DNA from: Providencia rustigianii DSM 4541
GTDB taxonomy: Bacteria; Pseudomonadota; Gammaproteobacteria; Enterobacterales; Enterobacteriaceae
Assembly (NCBI RefSeq): GCF_000156395.1
Contig: NZ_GG703821.1
Coordinates: forward strand, 125,639 to 189,638
Direction of reading: 5' to 3'
DNA length: 64,000 bases
Shown: piece by piece, positions 36,941 through 46,278 of the stretch
Numbering within the stretch: the stretch's first letter is position 1
How the letters are laid out: every line of letters starts with the position of its first letter
The notes under the pieces: model-generated
The model's input: only the letters and a program-made list of their open reading frames with translations
Database searches by the model: none
Told to the model about the DNA's origin: nothing
Program-made: the position numbers and the translations under genes

Positions 36941-37174
36941 CTATCGGCTTAAAAACGACGTAATTAGCCCATGAAACACTGACTCGCTGACACTCTGCTC
37001 TTCTCCGCTACGAATACTTGCAAAGCGCTTTACCGCAAGCTCTTCCGAATTAGCTTCTAGCTCTTCAAACTGACGTTGATAACCCGCTTGGAGAAGCGCT
37101 GAGACCCTCTCGGTATTTCTAACATCTAAAGCCACAACTTCATCGGATTTAGTAAAAAAACAATAAGTGCTCAT
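36941..37174 (-). CDS. Small protein of unknown function
   Basis: This is a 77-residue soluble, acidic protein (MSTYCFFTKSDEVVALDVRN...). I do not recognise the family. The case for a real gene is the ribosome-binding site GAGGTG six bases before the ATG at 37174. The reading frame is free of stops, has normal codon use and lies in otherwise empty sequence. A longer start at 37186 contains that ribosome-binding site and is therefore rejected. There is no signal peptide or membrane segment. A C-terminal Ser-rich stretch (SVSESVFHGLITSFLSR) could form a helix. Confidence 0.6.
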   Translation of the reverse strand: MSTYCFFTKSDEVVALDVRNTERVSALLQAGYQRQFEELEANSEELAVKRFASIRSGEEQSVSESVFHGLITSFLSR

Positions 37175-37521
37175 GTAACACCTCATTTTTCATACTCAGT
37201 AACGACTACTTTAATGACATTAATCTAATGGAGACAATTACAATAAATGTTCAACGACTTTCTAGTTTATAAAACTATACTTCATTATGAAAATAAATTT
37301 AACGTATATCCTTAAGCCATAATTTATGGATAGTCTTATTTCATCAAAGGTTATTACGGATTTATTCTAAAAAACGCCTCAGAAAATATCAAAGAAAGAT
37401 ATTTACAAATGGCATCAAAATGATATTTATAGGCGGTTAATAAGAAATCAAATAATGAATTTATGGATTGGAAGCCAGCAATTTTAATATTACTGCTGGC
37501 TTAGGATGATTATGTTATTGA
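37175..37521. other. Intergenic region with a hairpin at 37472-37502
   Basis: About 345 AT-rich bases without a gene. A 9-bp stem AAGCCAGCA / TGCTGGCTT at 37472-37502 lies 20 bases beyond the stop of the Sel1-repeat gene and may end its transcript. Confidence 0.6.
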
Positions 37522-39084
37522 TTAATGAACCAATTGAGTAGATACGGAATTTTTCACACTTTCTGTGTACTGCAACATACTTCCTTTAGTGGCGCTCTCT
37601 TCTTGCAATAATTTGAGATTATTTTTGGCCGTGATATTTCCCAACGCATCCGCTCGCTCAAACCACATAATCGCCCGGAAAATATTTTTAGTGCCACCTT
37701 CCCCTCTGGCATACATCACCCCAAGGTTATTCTGTGCATCACTATTTTCTTTAAATGCGGCGGTTTCAAGAAGTTCACGCGCTTTTTGACTATCTTGAGC
37801 AACCCCATTTCCTGTGAGGTAAAAAATCGCTAACTGATTTTTTGCCTCCATGTTGTCCTTTTCAGTCATTTGTAGCCATTTAACAATCTGCTGAATATCC
37901 ACATTTTTTAACTGACCAGAAAGGTATAAATCTGCCATTTTTAATTGAGCGGCAGTAATGTCTGATTCTGCCAACTCCATATACCATTGGATAGCTTTAG
38001 CCATGTCTTGCTTGACACCGCCTAAGCCTTTTTCATAAAACTCAGCAACTCTCATTGCCGCCTCTGCAGATTCATTATCTGCTGCCAACTGATACCATGC
38101 GAAAGCTTCAGCCAAATCTTGCCCGACGCCATCACCTTTTTCATAAGCTTGCCCTAATGCATATTGAGCCCCAAGCTCTCCTTGATTCGCCGCTCGCTTA
38201 TACCAGTAGACCGCTTGATAGCTATTTTTTTCTATTAATGGATGACCTTTTTGGTAAAAGTCTCCCATGTTTTTTTGAGCTATTGACGACCCCATATTCG
38301 CTGCTTCGCGATACAAATAAATGGCAGACTCATCGTCTTTTTCCATACCCTCGCCATTTTCATACATCACGGCAAGGTTATTGACCGCGGAAGCGACTCC
38401 ATTTTGAGCGCTACGCTCATACCACGTATAGGCTTTAGCATAGTCAACATCGCCCCCTAAGCCATCGTGATAAAATAAACCGATAGCAAACTGAGCATAT
38501 TCTTGATCTTGTTCTGCGGCTTCAAAATACCACGCCCGCGCCTGCTTATAATCTTTTGGTACACCAAGACCGCGTTCGTACAGGTATCCCATGGCATATT
38601 GGCAGTAAGCATCCCCTTTCTCTGCGCACTTACGATACCAATTTGAAGCTTGCTCATAGTCATTTTTACGCTGAGCTAACATACCAATATAATAATCACC
38701 ATCTGTACTATTTAAATCAGAGGCTTTCTTGAACCAGTAATACGCTTTTTTCTCATCGGCCTCTAGAAACTCTGCACCATCTAAATAAGCCACACCCACA
38801 TCGATCATCGCGTCGACTTTTCCATTATTCGCTTCTTTAATTCTATTTTGAAAATCAACAGGAAGATGGCTTTGATCTATTTGCTCTGTCACTTTGGGTA
38901 ATGGTTCAACCACTACAGCATCCGTTTGTGGCGCTAAAACAACAGGTAAGATCGTTGATGAGGAAGGTATTGATGACGATGCCGCTGAGAGTTTCTCATT
39001 CGTCATATTTATCTCTACAGATTCTGCATTAACATAGGGAATATAAATAGCGCAGATACCGAATAATAGAGAAGGCAATTTCAT
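37522..39084 (-). CDS. Exported Sel1-like (TPR) repeat protein
   Basis: This 520-residue protein has a signal peptide (about 1-20, ending YVNA) and roughly eleven Sel1-like repeats of about 36 residues from residue 90 to the end. Recurrent motifs are AQYALGQAYEKGDGV, AVNNLAVMYENGEGM and AQNNLGVMYARGEGG. Sel1 repeats are alpha-solenoid scaffolds for protein-protein contacts, here presumably in the periplasm. The Ser/Thr/Val-rich stretch at 33-60 looks like a flexible linker. No enzymatic domain is visible. Exported Sel1 proteins in other bacteria take part in envelope assembly or host interaction. Nothing nearby fixes the role. Confidence 0.82.
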   Translation of the reverse strand: MKLPSLLFGICAIYIPYVNAESVEINMTNEKLSAASSSIPSSSTILPVVLAPQTDAVVVEPLPKVTEQIDQSHLPVDFQNRIKEANNGKVDAMIDVGVAYLDGAEFLEADEKKAYYWFKKASDLNSTDGDYYIGMLAQRKNDYEQASNWYRKCAEKGDAYCQYAMGYLYERGLGVPKDYKQARAWYFEAAEQDQEYAQFAIGLFYHDGLGGDVDYAKAYTWYERSAQNGVASAVNNLAVMYENGEGMEKDDESAIYLYREAANMGSSIAQKNMGDFYQKGHPLIEKNSYQAVYWYKRAANQGELGAQYALGQAYEKGDGVGQDLAEAFAWYQLAADNESAEAAMRVAEFYEKGLGGVKQDMAKAIQWYMELAESDITAAQLKMADLYLSGQLKNVDIQQIVKWLQMTEKDNMEAKNQLAIFYLTGNGVAQDSQKARELLETAAFKENSDAQNNLGVMYARGEGGTKNIFRAIMWFERADALGNITAKNNLKLLQEESATKGSMLQYTESVKNSVSTQLVH

Positions 39085-39278
39085 GACATTTACTCACAGC
39101 TTGGCATTGACCAGAGCTATATAAGATATCATTACCATACAAAAATCATAAGGACTATAAGCAGAAAATAATCAATTGAAGGGTTATTTTAAGAAAATAA
39201 TTTGGGTGATCATCATCATTGGTCATAAAATGAACTGATCACCCAAAGATTAATAATTGAATTATCTGAACGAGATAT

Positions 39279-39869
39279 TTAATTAACTCTATATCCGCCA
39301 TGCTTGCTGGCAAATAAATTAAATTTACCCCATTCAATTAATAATAATTCTAATTTTTGATGGCTCATTTTACACAGGGTCGATATTTGAGAAACCACAA
39401 AATGGTTTTCACTCACCAACTCCGCAGAAAATACTTCAGCAATTAATGCACACTCTTTTGCTGTCACTAACCAACCATCATTTGTAGCAAATTTATGGAC
39501 AGGAACCATTCCGTCTTTAGGACTTTCTTGGGACAATAACTTGTCTTCATCCTGCTGAGCTTGATGAAAAGCAGCAATTTCTTCTTCCGAAGGCACCGGC
39601 TCGACGCTTTCCTGATTTTCTAAGAAAAGATAAACTTCTTCTGCTCGAGCAGGGGTAAGTTCGCTTTTCAACCAAATCCGATTAAAACAATGTTCCGTCA
39701 ATGAATCATCAGTATCCAATTTATCCATGATTTGTAAAATACTCATCATGGCGCTCACTGCGTTTTCACTCATCATAAAGGTATCTGGCGCAGCGTTATT
39801 TTGGATCTGGTAAGGATAAACTACCGATGACGGCAGTTTTCCTTCAATTATAAATTCATAGCTCATCAT
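39279..39869 (-). CDS. Conserved-looking cytoplasmic protein of unknown function
   Basis: This 196-residue protein has no signal peptide or membrane segment. An acidic, Glu/Gln-rich middle (about residues 85-115) separates an N-terminal alpha-helical part from a C-terminal part. The C-terminal part contains MSHQKLELLLIEWGKFNLFASKHGGYRVN, reminiscent of a winged-helix end, but I cannot assign it. GGGAGC lies just before the ATG, supporting the start. It lies between metH and the Sel1-repeat gene on the same strand, with gaps of 52 and 195 bases, so it could share the metH transcript. Confidence 0.6.
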   Translation of the reverse strand: MMSYEFIIEGKLPSSVVYPYQIQNNAAPDTFMMSENAVSAMMSILQIMDKLDTDDSLTEHCFNRIWLKSELTPARAEEVYLFLENQESVEPVPSEEEIAAFHQAQQDEDKLLSQESPKDGMVPVHKFATNDGWLVTAKECALIAEVFSAELVSENHFVVSQISTLCKMSHQKLELLLIEWGKFNLFASKHGGYRVN

Positions 39870-39920
39870 TTGCTCCCAATAAATATACTACCTATAAGAT
39901 GGAGGCGAATGATTTAAAAA

Positions 39921-42900
39921 TCAATCCTCTGGATCATATCCTAAGTTAGGCGCTAACCAACGTTCTAATTCCGTGACACTCATACCCTTACGCTTCGCAT
40001 AATCTTCGATTTGATCTTTTTGTACCTGAGCAACTGCAAAATATTTACTATCAGGATGGCTAAAATACCAGCCTGATACGGATGCCCCCGGCCACATTGC
40101 GTAAGAACTGGTGAGCTGCATACCAATGTTCTCTTCAACGTTCAGTAGTTGCCAGATTTTTTCCTTTTCAGTATGTTCTGGGCAAGCCGCATAACCTGGA
40201 GCAGGACGGATCCCTTGATAATTTTCACGGATCAACTCTTCATTACTTAAGCTTTCTTCTTCCGCATAACCCCAATAGTGGATACGCACTTGCTGATGAA
40301 GATATTCCGCAAAGGCCTCGGCTAAACGATCCGCCAGCGCTTTGAGCATGATTTTGTTGTAATCATCATGAGCATTTTCATATTGTTCAGCCAACGCATC
40401 TTCTTCTAACCCTCCCGTAACCGCGAATGCGCCAATATAGTCCGCTTTTCCGCTCTCTTTTGGTGCAACAAAATCCGATAAACAATAGTTTGGAAAATCA
40501 GTTTTTAAGGTTTGTTGGCGTAAATTCAAGGAAACTGCTTTCACTGAATCACGGGCAGATGATGCATAGATCTCTATATCGTCTTGCACTCGGTTCGCAG
40601 GGAAAATACCAAAAATACCTCTCGGCGTAAGCAATTTCTGGCGATCGAGTTCATCCAACATGGCATTCGCATCTGCCAAGACTCTGCGCGCCTCTTCACC
40701 AACTACCTCATCTTGTAAAATACGTGGGTACTTACCTGCCAGCGACCACGTCATAAAGAATGGTGTCCAATCGATATACTCACGCAACGTCTTAATAGAA
40801 GCCGTGACTTCCTGCACACCTAAAAACTTCGGCGTAGGTGGTTGATAGTTTTCCCAATCGATTTTTACACCATTTGCTCGAGCGACTTCTAACTCAACGG
40901 GTGGCGTTCTTGGTTTTTTACGTGCATATTGCTGGCGCACGGTTTCATATTCACGGCGGGTACGCGCCACAAATTCCTCTTTTTGGGTATCCGACAGTAA
41001 AGCGGCAACAACACCGACGGTGCGCGAGGCGTTTTGTACGTATGTCGTCGGGCCAGAATAGTTTTGCTCAATTTTTACCGCGGTATGCGCTTTTGAGGTT
41101 GTCGCGCCACCAATTAATAGTGGCAGCGTAAATCCTTGCCTTTCCATCTCTTTCGCCACATGCACCATTTCATCAAGAGATGGAGTAATTAATCCTGATA
41201 ATCCAATGATATCCACATTTCTTTCACGGGCTGTTTTTAAGATTGTTTCGCAAGGCACCATCACGCCTAAATCAATGATTTCATAGTTATTACACTGCAG
41301 AACCACACCGACAATATTTTTGCCGATATCGTGAACATCGCCTTTAACCGTGGCAAGCAACACTTTTCCAGCACTACTTCCCGACTGTTTTAGCTCTTGA
41401 ATATAAGGCTCTAGGTAAGCAACCGCCTGTTTCATGACTCGCGCAGATTTCACTACTTGCGGTAAAAACATTTTCCCGTCACTAAACAGATCGCCCACCA
41501 CATTCATTCCATTCATTAACGGGCCTTCAATGACTTCAATTGGACTCGCGGCACGTTGACGGGTTTCTTCAGTATCCTGAATAATAAATTCGGTGATCCC
41601 TTTAACCAAAGAATATTCTAAGCGTTTCTCTACTTCCCAACTGCGCCATTCCGCTTGTTGGACTTGCTGCTCTTGCCCGCCCGTTCCACGGTATTTTTCC
41701 GCAAGGTCTAACAGGCGTTCGGTGCCATCCTCTCGACGATTAAGGATCACATCCTCTACCGCATCTTTTAACTCTGCGGGAAGATCATCATAAATCGCTA
41801 ACTGTCCCGCATTCACAATTCCCATGTCCATCCCATTACGGATCGCATAGTATAAAAATACCGCATGGATCGCTTCGCGCACGGGATCATTTCCGCGAAA
41901 TGAGAAAGATACATTAGAGACACCACCAGAAATCAGCGCATGAGGAAGCTGCTGTTTGATGTCTTTACACACCTCAATAAAATCAACAGCATAATTATTA
42001 TGTTCTTCAATTCCGGTTGCGACAGCAAAAATATTTGGATCGAAAATAATATCTTCTGGCGGAAAACCGACCGTTTCAGTGAGGATTTGGTAAGCCCGAC
42101 GGCAAATTTCGATTTTACGTTCTCGGGTATCTGCCTGACCAACCTCATCAAATGCCATGACTACCATTGCGGCACCGTATTTACGGACTAATTTGGCATG
42201 CTCAATAAAGGTATCCACACCTTCTTTCATAGAGATTGAGTTTACGATCCCCTTACCTTGAATACATTTCAGTCCATCTTCAATCACGCTCCATTTCGAG
42301 GAGTCGATCATAATCGGCACACGGGCAATATCGGGTTCACCGGCGATCAAATTAAGGAAACGCACCATGGCGGCATGGGAATCTAACATCCCCTCATCCA
42401 TGTTGATGTCGATAATTTGCGCCCCACTTTCCACTTGCTGGCGCGCAATATCTAACGCTTCTTGGTAGTTTTCTTCTTTAATTAAGCGCTTAAATTTAGC
42501 CGAGCCAGTGACGTTTGTGCGTTCGCCTACGTTAACAAACAAAGACTGAGCACCAATATTCAGTGGTTCTAAACCGGAAAGACGACATTCCACGGGTAAT
42601 TCAGGCAATGGACGAGGTTTGATACCCTCAACGGCTTCCGCCATTTTTTGAATATGAAGAGGCGTTGTCCCACAGCAGCCGCCAACAATATTTAAGAAAC
42701 CCGCTTCCGCCCATTCACGAATTTGCTGTGCCATGTTTTGTGCATCAAGATCATATTCCCCGAAGGCATTTGGTAGCCCTGCGTTAGGATGAGCACTCAC
42801 ATAGCAATCCGATATTCTCGATAGCTCGGCAATATATTGGCGTAATTCATCGGGACCTAAAGCACAGTTCAAGCCAAAAGATAGCGGCTGAGAGTGACGC

Positions 42901-43604
42901 AATGAATTATAAAATGCTTCCGTGGTTTGCCCCGATAATGTCCTGCCGGAGGCATCAGTGATCGTCCCTGAGATCATCACAGGCAAATGAGTCCCTAACG
43001 CTTCAAATTCCGTTTCTACCGCAAAGATCGCCGCTTTGGCATTCAGTGTGTCAAAAATGGTTTCGATCATGATCAAGTCGGCACCGCCCTTGATCAATGC
43101 GCGAGTAGATTCGCGATAAGCTTCCACCAGCCGATCAAATGTCACATTTCGAAATGCGGGATCATTAACATCTGGAGAGATCGATGCAGTACGGTTTGTT
43201 GGACCTAAAACACCCGCAACATAACGTGGCTTTTCAGGGGTTTTACGGCTCCATTCATCCGCACATTCTCGGGCAATTCGTGCTGCCACTTCGTTGATTT
43301 CAGCAGAAAGGGATTCCATTTTGTAATCCGCCATCGCTATCGTCGTGGAGTTGAATGTGTTGGTTTCGATAATGTCAGCACCCGCCGCAAAATATTGATG
43401 ATGAATATCGCGAATAATATCAGGCTGGGTAAGGACGAGTAGGTCGTTGTTGCCTTTTACATCACTGGGCCAATCGGCAAAACGTTCCCCACGAAATTGT
43501 TCTTCTGTGAGTTTATGGCGTTGGATCATGGTGCCCATTGCGCCGTCTAGGACTAAAATTCGGTTTTTTAATTGTTGTTCTAATTGATTTTTCTTGCTGG
43601 ACAC
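39921..43604 (-). CDS. metH: Cobalamin-dependent methionine synthase MetH
   Basis: This 1227-residue four-module enzyme transfers a methyl group from methyltetrahydrofolate to homocysteine through cobalamin. In order: the homocysteine/zinc barrel (1-330, zinc cysteines in FGLNCALG and GGCCGTTP); the folate barrel (to about 640, [12 protein letters not shown]); the cobalamin cap and binding domains (with [12 protein letters not shown] supplying the lower-axial histidine); and the AdoMet reactivation domain (about 900-1227). Length equals E. coli MetH. Translation starts at GTG with AGGAGG nine bases before it. It is divergent from iclR, as in E. coli. Confidence 0.97.
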   Translation of the reverse strand: MSSKKNQLEQQLKNRILVLDGAMGTMIQRHKLTEEQFRGERFADWPSDVKGNNDLLVLTQPDIIRDIHHQYFAAGADIIETNTFNSTTIAMADYKMESLSAEINEVAARIARECADEWSRKTPEKPRYVAGVLGPTNRTASISPDVNDPAFRNVTFDRLVEAYRESTRALIKGGADLIMIETIFDTLNAKAAIFAVETEFEALGTHLPVMISGTITDASGRTLSGQTTEAFYNSLRHSQPLSFGLNCALGPDELRQYIAELSRISDCYVSAHPNAGLPNAFGEYDLDAQNMAQQIREWAEAGFLNIVGGCCGTTPLHIQKMAEAVEGIKPRPLPELPVECRLSGLEPLNIGAQSLFVNVGERTNVTGSAKFKRLIKEENYQEALDIARQQVESGAQIIDINMDEGMLDSHAAMVRFLNLIAGEPDIARVPIMIDSSKWSVIEDGLKCIQGKGIVNSISMKEGVDTFIEHAKLVRKYGAAMVVMAFDEVGQADTRERKIEICRRAYQILTETVGFPPEDIIFDPNIFAVATGIEEHNNYAVDFIEVCKDIKQQLPHALISGGVSNVSFSFRGNDPVREAIHAVFLYYAIRNGMDMGIVNAGQLAIYDDLPAELKDAVEDVILNRREDGTERLLDLAEKYRGTGGQEQQVQQAEWRSWEVEKRLEYSLVKGITEFIIQDTEETRQRAASPIEVIEGPLMNGMNVVGDLFSDGKMFLPQVVKSARVMKQAVAYLEPYIQELKQSGSSAGKVLLATVKGDVHDIGKNIVGVVLQCNNYEIIDLGVMVPCETILKTARERNVDIIGLSGLITPSLDEMVHVAKEMERQGFTLPLLIGGATTSKAHTAVKIEQNYSGPTTYVQNASRTVGVVAALLSDTQKEEFVARTRREYETVRQQYARKKPRTPPVELEVARANGVKIDWENYQPPTPKFLGVQEVTASIKTLREYIDWTPFFMTWSLAGKYPRILQDEVVGEEARRVLADANAMLDELDRQKLLTPRGIFGIFPANRVQDDIEIYASSARDSVKAVSLNLRQQTLKTDFPNYCLSDFVAPKESGKADYIGAFAVTGGLEEDALAEQYENAHDDYNKIMLKALADRLAEAFAEYLHQQVRIHYWGYAEEESLSNEELIRENYQGIRPAPGYAACPEHTEKEKIWQLLNVEENIGMQLTSSYAMWPGASVSGWYFSHPDSKYFAVAQVQKDQIEDYAKRKGMSVTELERWLAPNLGYDPED

Positions 43605-43750
43605 TGCACTGTCCTCCTGAAAGTTAAAATCCTTCGACTCAATAAGCTCTAGAGTGTCAACGACCTGATGATTAATTGAATTAGAAATAAGTTAAATTTG
43701 TATAAATCACATCCTACCATAACTTATTGCCATAAAATGTTTGCTTATGA

Positions 43751-43763
43751 TGAGACTTTTTCA
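43751..43763. promoter_or_regulatory. Possible MetR site between metH and iclR
   Basis: TGAG-N5-TTCA differs by one base from the MetR consensus TGAA-N5-TTCA and lies about 150 bases upstream of metH. A single short match is weak evidence. Confidence 0.28.
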
Positions 43764-43860
43764 GGTTGTTGCAGATCTAACTTTTCACTGATCCGATGAG
43801 TATTTTGCAGTGAAATCATTCATAATAGAAACGAATATTCATTCCTGTCAGGAGACACTA

Positions 43861-44691
43861 ATGGCGGCTTCACCAATTACTAAAAAAATAAAGAAGGCAA
43901 AAGGTCCCGCTAGCGGTGCCACGGCAGCCGGACAAGTCCAATCTTTAAGTCGCGGGCTGACACTTTTGGAATATATTTCTGAATCTACTGGGGGGATCGC
44001 CTTAACTGACCTCGCATTACAAGCCGGGCTTCCTAACTCAACAACCCACCGTTTGTTAATGACGCTTGAACAGCATGGTTTTGTGCGCCAAACAGGGGAT
44101 CTCGGTTTGTGGGTCATCGCTTCCCATGCATTTATCATCGGCAGTAGCTTCCTTGAGAGCCGTAATTTATTAGCCTTAGTACACCCGATATTACGCCGAT
44201 TAATGGATGAATCAGGGGAAACGGTTAATTTAGCGATTTTAGACTACACCGAATACGATGCGGTTATTGTTGATCAAGTACAGTGTAATGCATTAATGCG
44301 AATGTCTGCGCCGATTGGTGGGAAATTACCATTGCATGCTTCTGGAGCCGGAAAAGCCTTTATTGCCAATCTTCCTGAAGATCAATTAATTCCATTACTT
44401 AGTAAAAAAGGTCTCCATAGCTATACGCCACACACACTGACTAATCCATCTGCGCTCAAAGAGAATCTACAACAAGCTAAAAAACAGGGATTTTCTTATG
44501 ATGATGAAGAGCATGCACTAGGATTGAGATGCATCGGTGCGTGTATTTATGATGAGCATAAAGAAGCATTTGCTGCGATTTCCATTTCAGGACCGCTATC
44601 GCGGATCACTGACGATCGTATTACGGAATTAGGCGCGATGGTGATCAAAGCCGCTAAAGAGATCAGCCATGAGTATGGTGCAAACCGCTAA
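43861..44691 (+). CDS. iclR: IclR, repressor of the glyoxylate-bypass operon
   Basis: This 276-residue IclR-family regulator is close to E. coli IclR. The winged helix is at VQSLSRGLTLLEYISE through GLPNSTTHRLLMTLEQHGFV (about 28-80). The effector domain has IDQVQCNALMRMSAPIGGKLP, HASGAGKAF and DDEEHALGLRCIGACIYDE. It represses aceBAK, whose genes lie at 59.5-64 kb. An upstream extension to 43810 is rejected because AGGAG lies before the ATG at 43861. Its last eight codons lie inside a 126-bp direct repeat that also bounds the fimbrial island. In E. coli iclR sits next to aceK; here 14.8 kb has come between them. Confidence 0.95.
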   Translation: MAASPITKKIKKAKGPASGATAAGQVQSLSRGLTLLEYISESTGGIALTDLALQAGLPNSTTHRLLMTLEQHGFVRQTGDLGLWVIASHAFIIGSSFLESRNLLALVHPILRRLMDESGETVNLAILDYTEYDAVIVDQVQCNALMRMSAPIGGKLPLHASGAGKAFIANLPEDQLIPLLSKKGLHSYTPHTLTNPSALKENLQQAKKQGFSYDDEEHALGLRCIGACIYDEHKEAFAAISISGPLSRITDDRITELGAMVIKAAKEISHEYGANR

Positions 44692-44702
44692 GGCTGACTA
44701 AA

Positions 44703-44722
44703 CAGTGCGGGATCCCCCGCAC
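44703..44722. terminator. Hairpin after iclR (left repeat copy)
   Basis: GTGCGGG and CCCGCAC flank a four-base ATCC loop, 13 bases after the iclR stop. An identical hairpin lies at 53967-53986 in the right copy. It is presumably the original shared terminator of the convergent iclR and amiD genes, although no long T run follows. Confidence 0.65.
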
Positions 44723-44730
44723 TCGACATC

Positions 44731-44793
44731 TTAATCACCTTGCTGATTAGATGAATTATCCGGTTTATTCGACTTCAAAACGTGCATAAATTT
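44731..44793 (-). pseudogene. 3' remnant of amiD in the left repeat
   Basis: These 63 bases are identical to the last 21 codons of the intact amiD (53995-54057) and encode ...MHVLKSNKPDNSSNQQGD. The remnant has no start and is cut off at the island edge. It is a by-product of the duplication that bounds the island. Confidence 0.88.
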
Positions 44794-44795
44794 TG

Positions 44796-45674
44796 TCAAC
44801 ATCCAGGAATGGCGGGTAACGAAGATACATCGCAAGGTAAATCAAGTTGATCATTTTCTAAAACAGGAATATAACACTGGAAAGAAAAAGAGGTGCAGGT
44901 ATTATCCTCCTTAGATATTATCTCTATATCGAATTCATCTCTTTTCGTGAGATTGTAAAAAGGAAGCAAATTCATGTAAATATGGTAAATGAAATGAGAA
45001 TAACTTTTATGGGAACCAGTAAACAAAAAACCAGCGTATAAACCTGAGTTTATTTCAAATTGTGTATTAACCTGTTCAGAATTAGTCCATATAATGGTCG
45101 TTATTAACACTCCATTGTTAAAATCTTTTCCCAAAGAAATTTTATTCGAAAGATAAACCGTTTTTGCACTTATCAACCTTTTATTGATTTCTCTTAACCT
45201 TACTTTTGATTGCTCTCCAGTATACGGAAGTTTTTCCTTATGCTTAAACAGAAAACCATCTATAGTTTTTTTATCTATATGGTAAAGCTTAGGATATGGA
45301 AATAAATCATTAGTATCGCGATGTCCAATCATACCTTGGAATGTCAATAACTTATTATTTCTATATTGAAGAGGTGTGTAACCCGTATTTTTTTTAAACT
45401 CTCGAGTAAACGTTTGTTGTGAATCATAACATAGCCTTGTTGATATACTAGATAATGATAAGCTTGTTAATCTAAGAAGAACAGCTGCTCTGCTGATTCT
45501 ACGTAATTGGATGTACTTACCTATTGAAAAACCTATTTTGTTTTTAAAAATTTTTTGTAAGTATCTTCTGCTATATCCAGAATAAGAGACTAAACCCTCA
45601 ATATCAATATGCTTTATTTCAATATTTTCTTCTATATATTGAGTTACTGAATTTACAATCAAATTTTTTATCAT
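44796..45674 (-). CDS. AraC-family transcriptional regulator of the fimbrial island
   Basis: This 292-residue protein has its AraC/XylS DNA-binding domain at the N-terminus (about residues 10-108), as in Rob. Two helix-turn-helix segments contain IEGLVSYSGYSRRYLQKIFK and SSISTRLCYDSQQTFTREFKKNTGYTPLQYR. The remaining 180 residues form a separate domain, possibly effector-binding, which I cannot identify. The stop codon is three bases inside the island edge, so the C-terminus may have been altered when the island was joined. It is divergent from the first PapB-like gene and probably regulates the fimbrial genes. AAGG lies upstream of the start. Confidence 0.82.
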   Translation of the reverse strand: MIKNLIVNSVTQYIEENIEIKHIDIEGLVSYSGYSRRYLQKIFKNKIGFSIGKYIQLRRISRAAVLLRLTSLSLSSISTRLCYDSQQTFTREFKKNTGYTPLQYRNNKLLTFQGMIGHRDTNDLFPYPKLYHIDKKTIDGFLFKHKEKLPYTGEQSKVRLREINKRLISAKTVYLSNKISLGKDFNNGVLITTIIWTNSEQVNTQFEINSGLYAGFLFTGSHKSYSHFIYHIYMNLLPFYNLTKRDEFDIEIISKEDNTCTSFSFQCYIPVLENDQLDLPCDVSSLPAIPGC

Positions 45675-46005
45675 TACAAAACTAGCCTTAAACCAGTAAC
45701 TATTATGGATAAGATGAATTGTTATTTAATATCGAATAATCTTTATAGCATACATTGATAGTGCACAATTAGCTAATACAGAAAAAAATCAGAAGATAAA
45801 ATCCACTTTAAGTAGCCACTTAGATGCATACTAATACGTTCATATTTATTTTAAATAATAATGTCATTTTCTTTAATGTGGAGACATAAAATTAAACCCA
45901 TAATAACCAGCATGCTACCTAATATAGTAGTATTACAGTCGTTAATAACATACTGGCAACACCGTTTATATTATTTATATGCATTTGATTTTATGAGGAT
46001 AATTT
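45675..46005. other. Divergent regulatory region between araC-like and papB-like 1
   Basis: About 330 AT-rich bases with no gene. It must hold the promoters of two divergent regulatory genes. No clear repeat or operator is recognised. Confidence 0.5.
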
Positions 46006-46278
46006 ATGACAATACAATCACTCTCTAATATTTTTAGCTGTGCACATCGCCTAATTCCAGGAAATACAAACCAAGAACATTTAAGATTACTGATAGACAT
46101 ATCTACAATACGAAGTGATAAGATTATTAATGCACTAAATGATTACTTTGTTTTGGGTGAAAGCAGGGCTAATGTGTGCGAAAAATATAATGTCAATCAA
46201 GGTTATTTATCATTGAAAATAAGGGAATTACAGGGATTAAGTGCCCAAGTATATAATTTATTTCCTTATTATGCATAA
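46006..46278 (+). CDS. PapB-family fimbrial regulator 1
   Basis: This 90-residue protein matches the PapB/SfaB/FaeA-like family (adhesin biosynthesis regulators). The diagnostic core LLIDISTIRSDKIINALNDYFVLGESRANVCEKYNVNQGYLS is present in the middle and the end LFPYYA matches LAPYYT of PapB. PapB binds AT-rich DNA as an oligomer, activates its own operon and represses other fimbriae. GAGGATAATTT precedes the start. Unlike papB, it lies more than 2 kb from the pilin gene and is followed by 1 kb of apparently non-coding sequence. Confidence 0.86.
   Translation: MTIQSLSNIFSCAHRLIPGNTNQEHLRLLIDISTIRSDKIINALNDYFVLGESRANVCEKYNVNQGYLSLKIRELQGLSAQVYNLFPYYA

Larger units (their letters stand above)
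44668..44793. repeat. Left direct repeat bounding the fimbrial island (126 bp)
   Basis: This is the left copy of a 126-bp direct repeat (right copy 53932-54057) with four mismatches, all in the first 26 bases. The last 100 bases are identical. It contains the last eight codons of iclR (native), a shared hairpin at 44704-44721, and a 21-codon copy of the 3' end of amiD in reverse orientation. Identity stops abruptly at 44793, three bases before the stop codon of the AraC-family gene. Confidence 0.95.

Noticed and set aside
40838-41131. 97-codon plus-strand frame inside metH
   Set aside because: Shadow of the MetH reading frame with no independent evidence.
44668-44793. tRNA or integrase attachment site at the island border
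   Set aside because: The repeats are made of iclR and amiD coding ends. No tRNA structure or integrase gene is nearby.
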